Assembly: GCF_000814845.2 (NCBI RefSeq)
Contig: NZ_CP010431.2
Span: 4,154,001-4,218,000 of the forward strand
Length of the DNA: 64,000 nt
Reading direction: 5' to 3'
From: Pandoraea sputorum
GTDB taxonomy: Bacteria > Pseudomonadota > Gammaproteobacteria > Burkholderiales > Burkholderiaceae
The position numbers and the translations under genes are program-made. Below, in pieces: positions 63,711 to 64,000 of the stretch. Under the pieces are notes generated by a model that saw only the letters and a list, made by a program, of their open reading frames with translations, was not told where the DNA came from and made no database searches. Every line of letters starts with the position of its first letter. The stretch's first letter is position 1.

Positions 63711-64000
63711 ATGAAAACCAAGTTTGCCGCCCTTGCCATCGCCGGGGTCGCGCTCACAGCGGGTGCGATCGGGACGGCGCAGGCACACGTCTCGGTCGGT
63801 ATCGGTATTGGTGTACCGCTGATCGCACCGGCTCCGGTTTATGCGCCGGCACCGGTCTACGTTGCGCCGCCTCCGCCGGTCTATGTGGCGCCGCCGCCCG
63901 TCTATGTCGCCCCGGCCCCGGTCTACTATGGCCCGCCGCCGGCATACTACGGTCGTCCGTACGGTTACGGCGGCTACGGCCGCGGTTACTGGCGTCATGG
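63711..64000 (+). CDS. Pro/Tyr-rich secreted protein, truncated by the window end
   Basis: The first 96 codons of an exported protein. A signal peptide (MKTKFAALAIAGVALTAGAI, ending AQA) is followed by HVSVGIGIGVPLIAP and then repeats of the form APVYVAPPPPVYVAPPPVYV. The sequence turns Gly/Tyr/Arg-rich (RPYGYGGYGRGYW) at the edge. AGGAG is about eight bases before the ATG. Similar VxxPPPVY-rich envelope proteins are common in Burkholderiaceae and have no assigned function. The C-terminus is not visible. Confidence 0.8.
   Translation, partial: MKTKFAALAIAGVALTAGAIGTAQAHVSVGIGIGVPLIAPAPVYAPAPVYVAPPPPVYVAPPPVYVAPAPVYYGPPPAYYGRPYGYGGYGRGYWRH

Overview
The window is a GC-rich stretch of a beta-proteobacterial chromosome, most likely Burkholderiaceae and possibly Pandoraea. 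The grounds are an Omp32-type porin, a DUF4148 protein, a fused glucokinase-HexR regulator, a RibBA whose cyclohydrolase half has decayed, and dense gene packing with strong GC hairpin terminators. The genus is an inference. I see no rRNA, tRNA, CRISPR array, phage gene or insertion sequence; the region reads as ordinary chromosomal backbone with several metabolic modules.

Layout. 1-13 kb: a porin; a flavin monooxygenase with an IclR regulator; a DUF4148 protein; an ArsR regulator divergent from an unusual cytochrome P450; an MFS exporter; an Hsp70-like YegD; a gluconate permease; AMP nucleosidase. 13-20 kb: dodecin, a MarR regulator, then the Entner-Doudoroff block: zwf-pgl-glk/hexR on the minus strand, divergent from edd. 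The shared promoter carries one perfect and one degenerate HexR palindrome, so the glucokinase-fused HexR probably controls both sides. Gluconate permease (9.8-11.2 kb) feeds the same pathway; no eda is present. 20-27 kb: a DapA-family aldolase, an HTH protein, a LecA-like lectin-fold protein, then mgtA (Mg2+ P-type ATPase) behind a long structured leader with two candidate leader ORFs, and a PAP2 phosphatase. 27-32 kb: rnk, hemL, lemA, two TPM-domain genes (the first with a frameshift at a G6 tract) and ribD.

32-45 kb: a three-gene 4-oxalocrotonate operon with a divergent LysR, a complete liv branched-chain amino acid ABC operon, an ArsR-SRPBCC pair, then ribBA-ribH-nusB-aminotransferase. 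The block between ribD and ribBA separates riboflavin genes that are often adjacent, and no riboflavin synthase is seen. 45-58 kb: a lytic transglycosylase with a hairpin-rich upstream region, ubiD, gabD, an amino-acid permease, an EAL-CBS-GGDEF protein and the metNIQ methionine transporter.

57.5-64 kb looks like a stress/envelope island: a receiver-only protein, a NarL-type regulator, a ferritin-like protein with a Lys/His-rich tail, two DUF1328 membrane peptides, a CHASE3-type histidine kinase, CsbD, an entericidin-like lipoprotein, a Cys-repeat periplasmic protein and a truncated Pro/Tyr-rich secreted protein. The kinase and NarL-type regulator are of matching types and probably form a two-component pair.

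The best candidate for something undescribed is the mgtA leader (about 25.72-26.40 kb): a 20-codon Shine-Dalgarno-led ORF full of rare-type Ser codons, whose stop codon lies in the arm of a perfect 9-bp hairpin, followed by a second ORF with an Asp/Pro/His-rich segment resembling Mg2+-sensing leader peptides.
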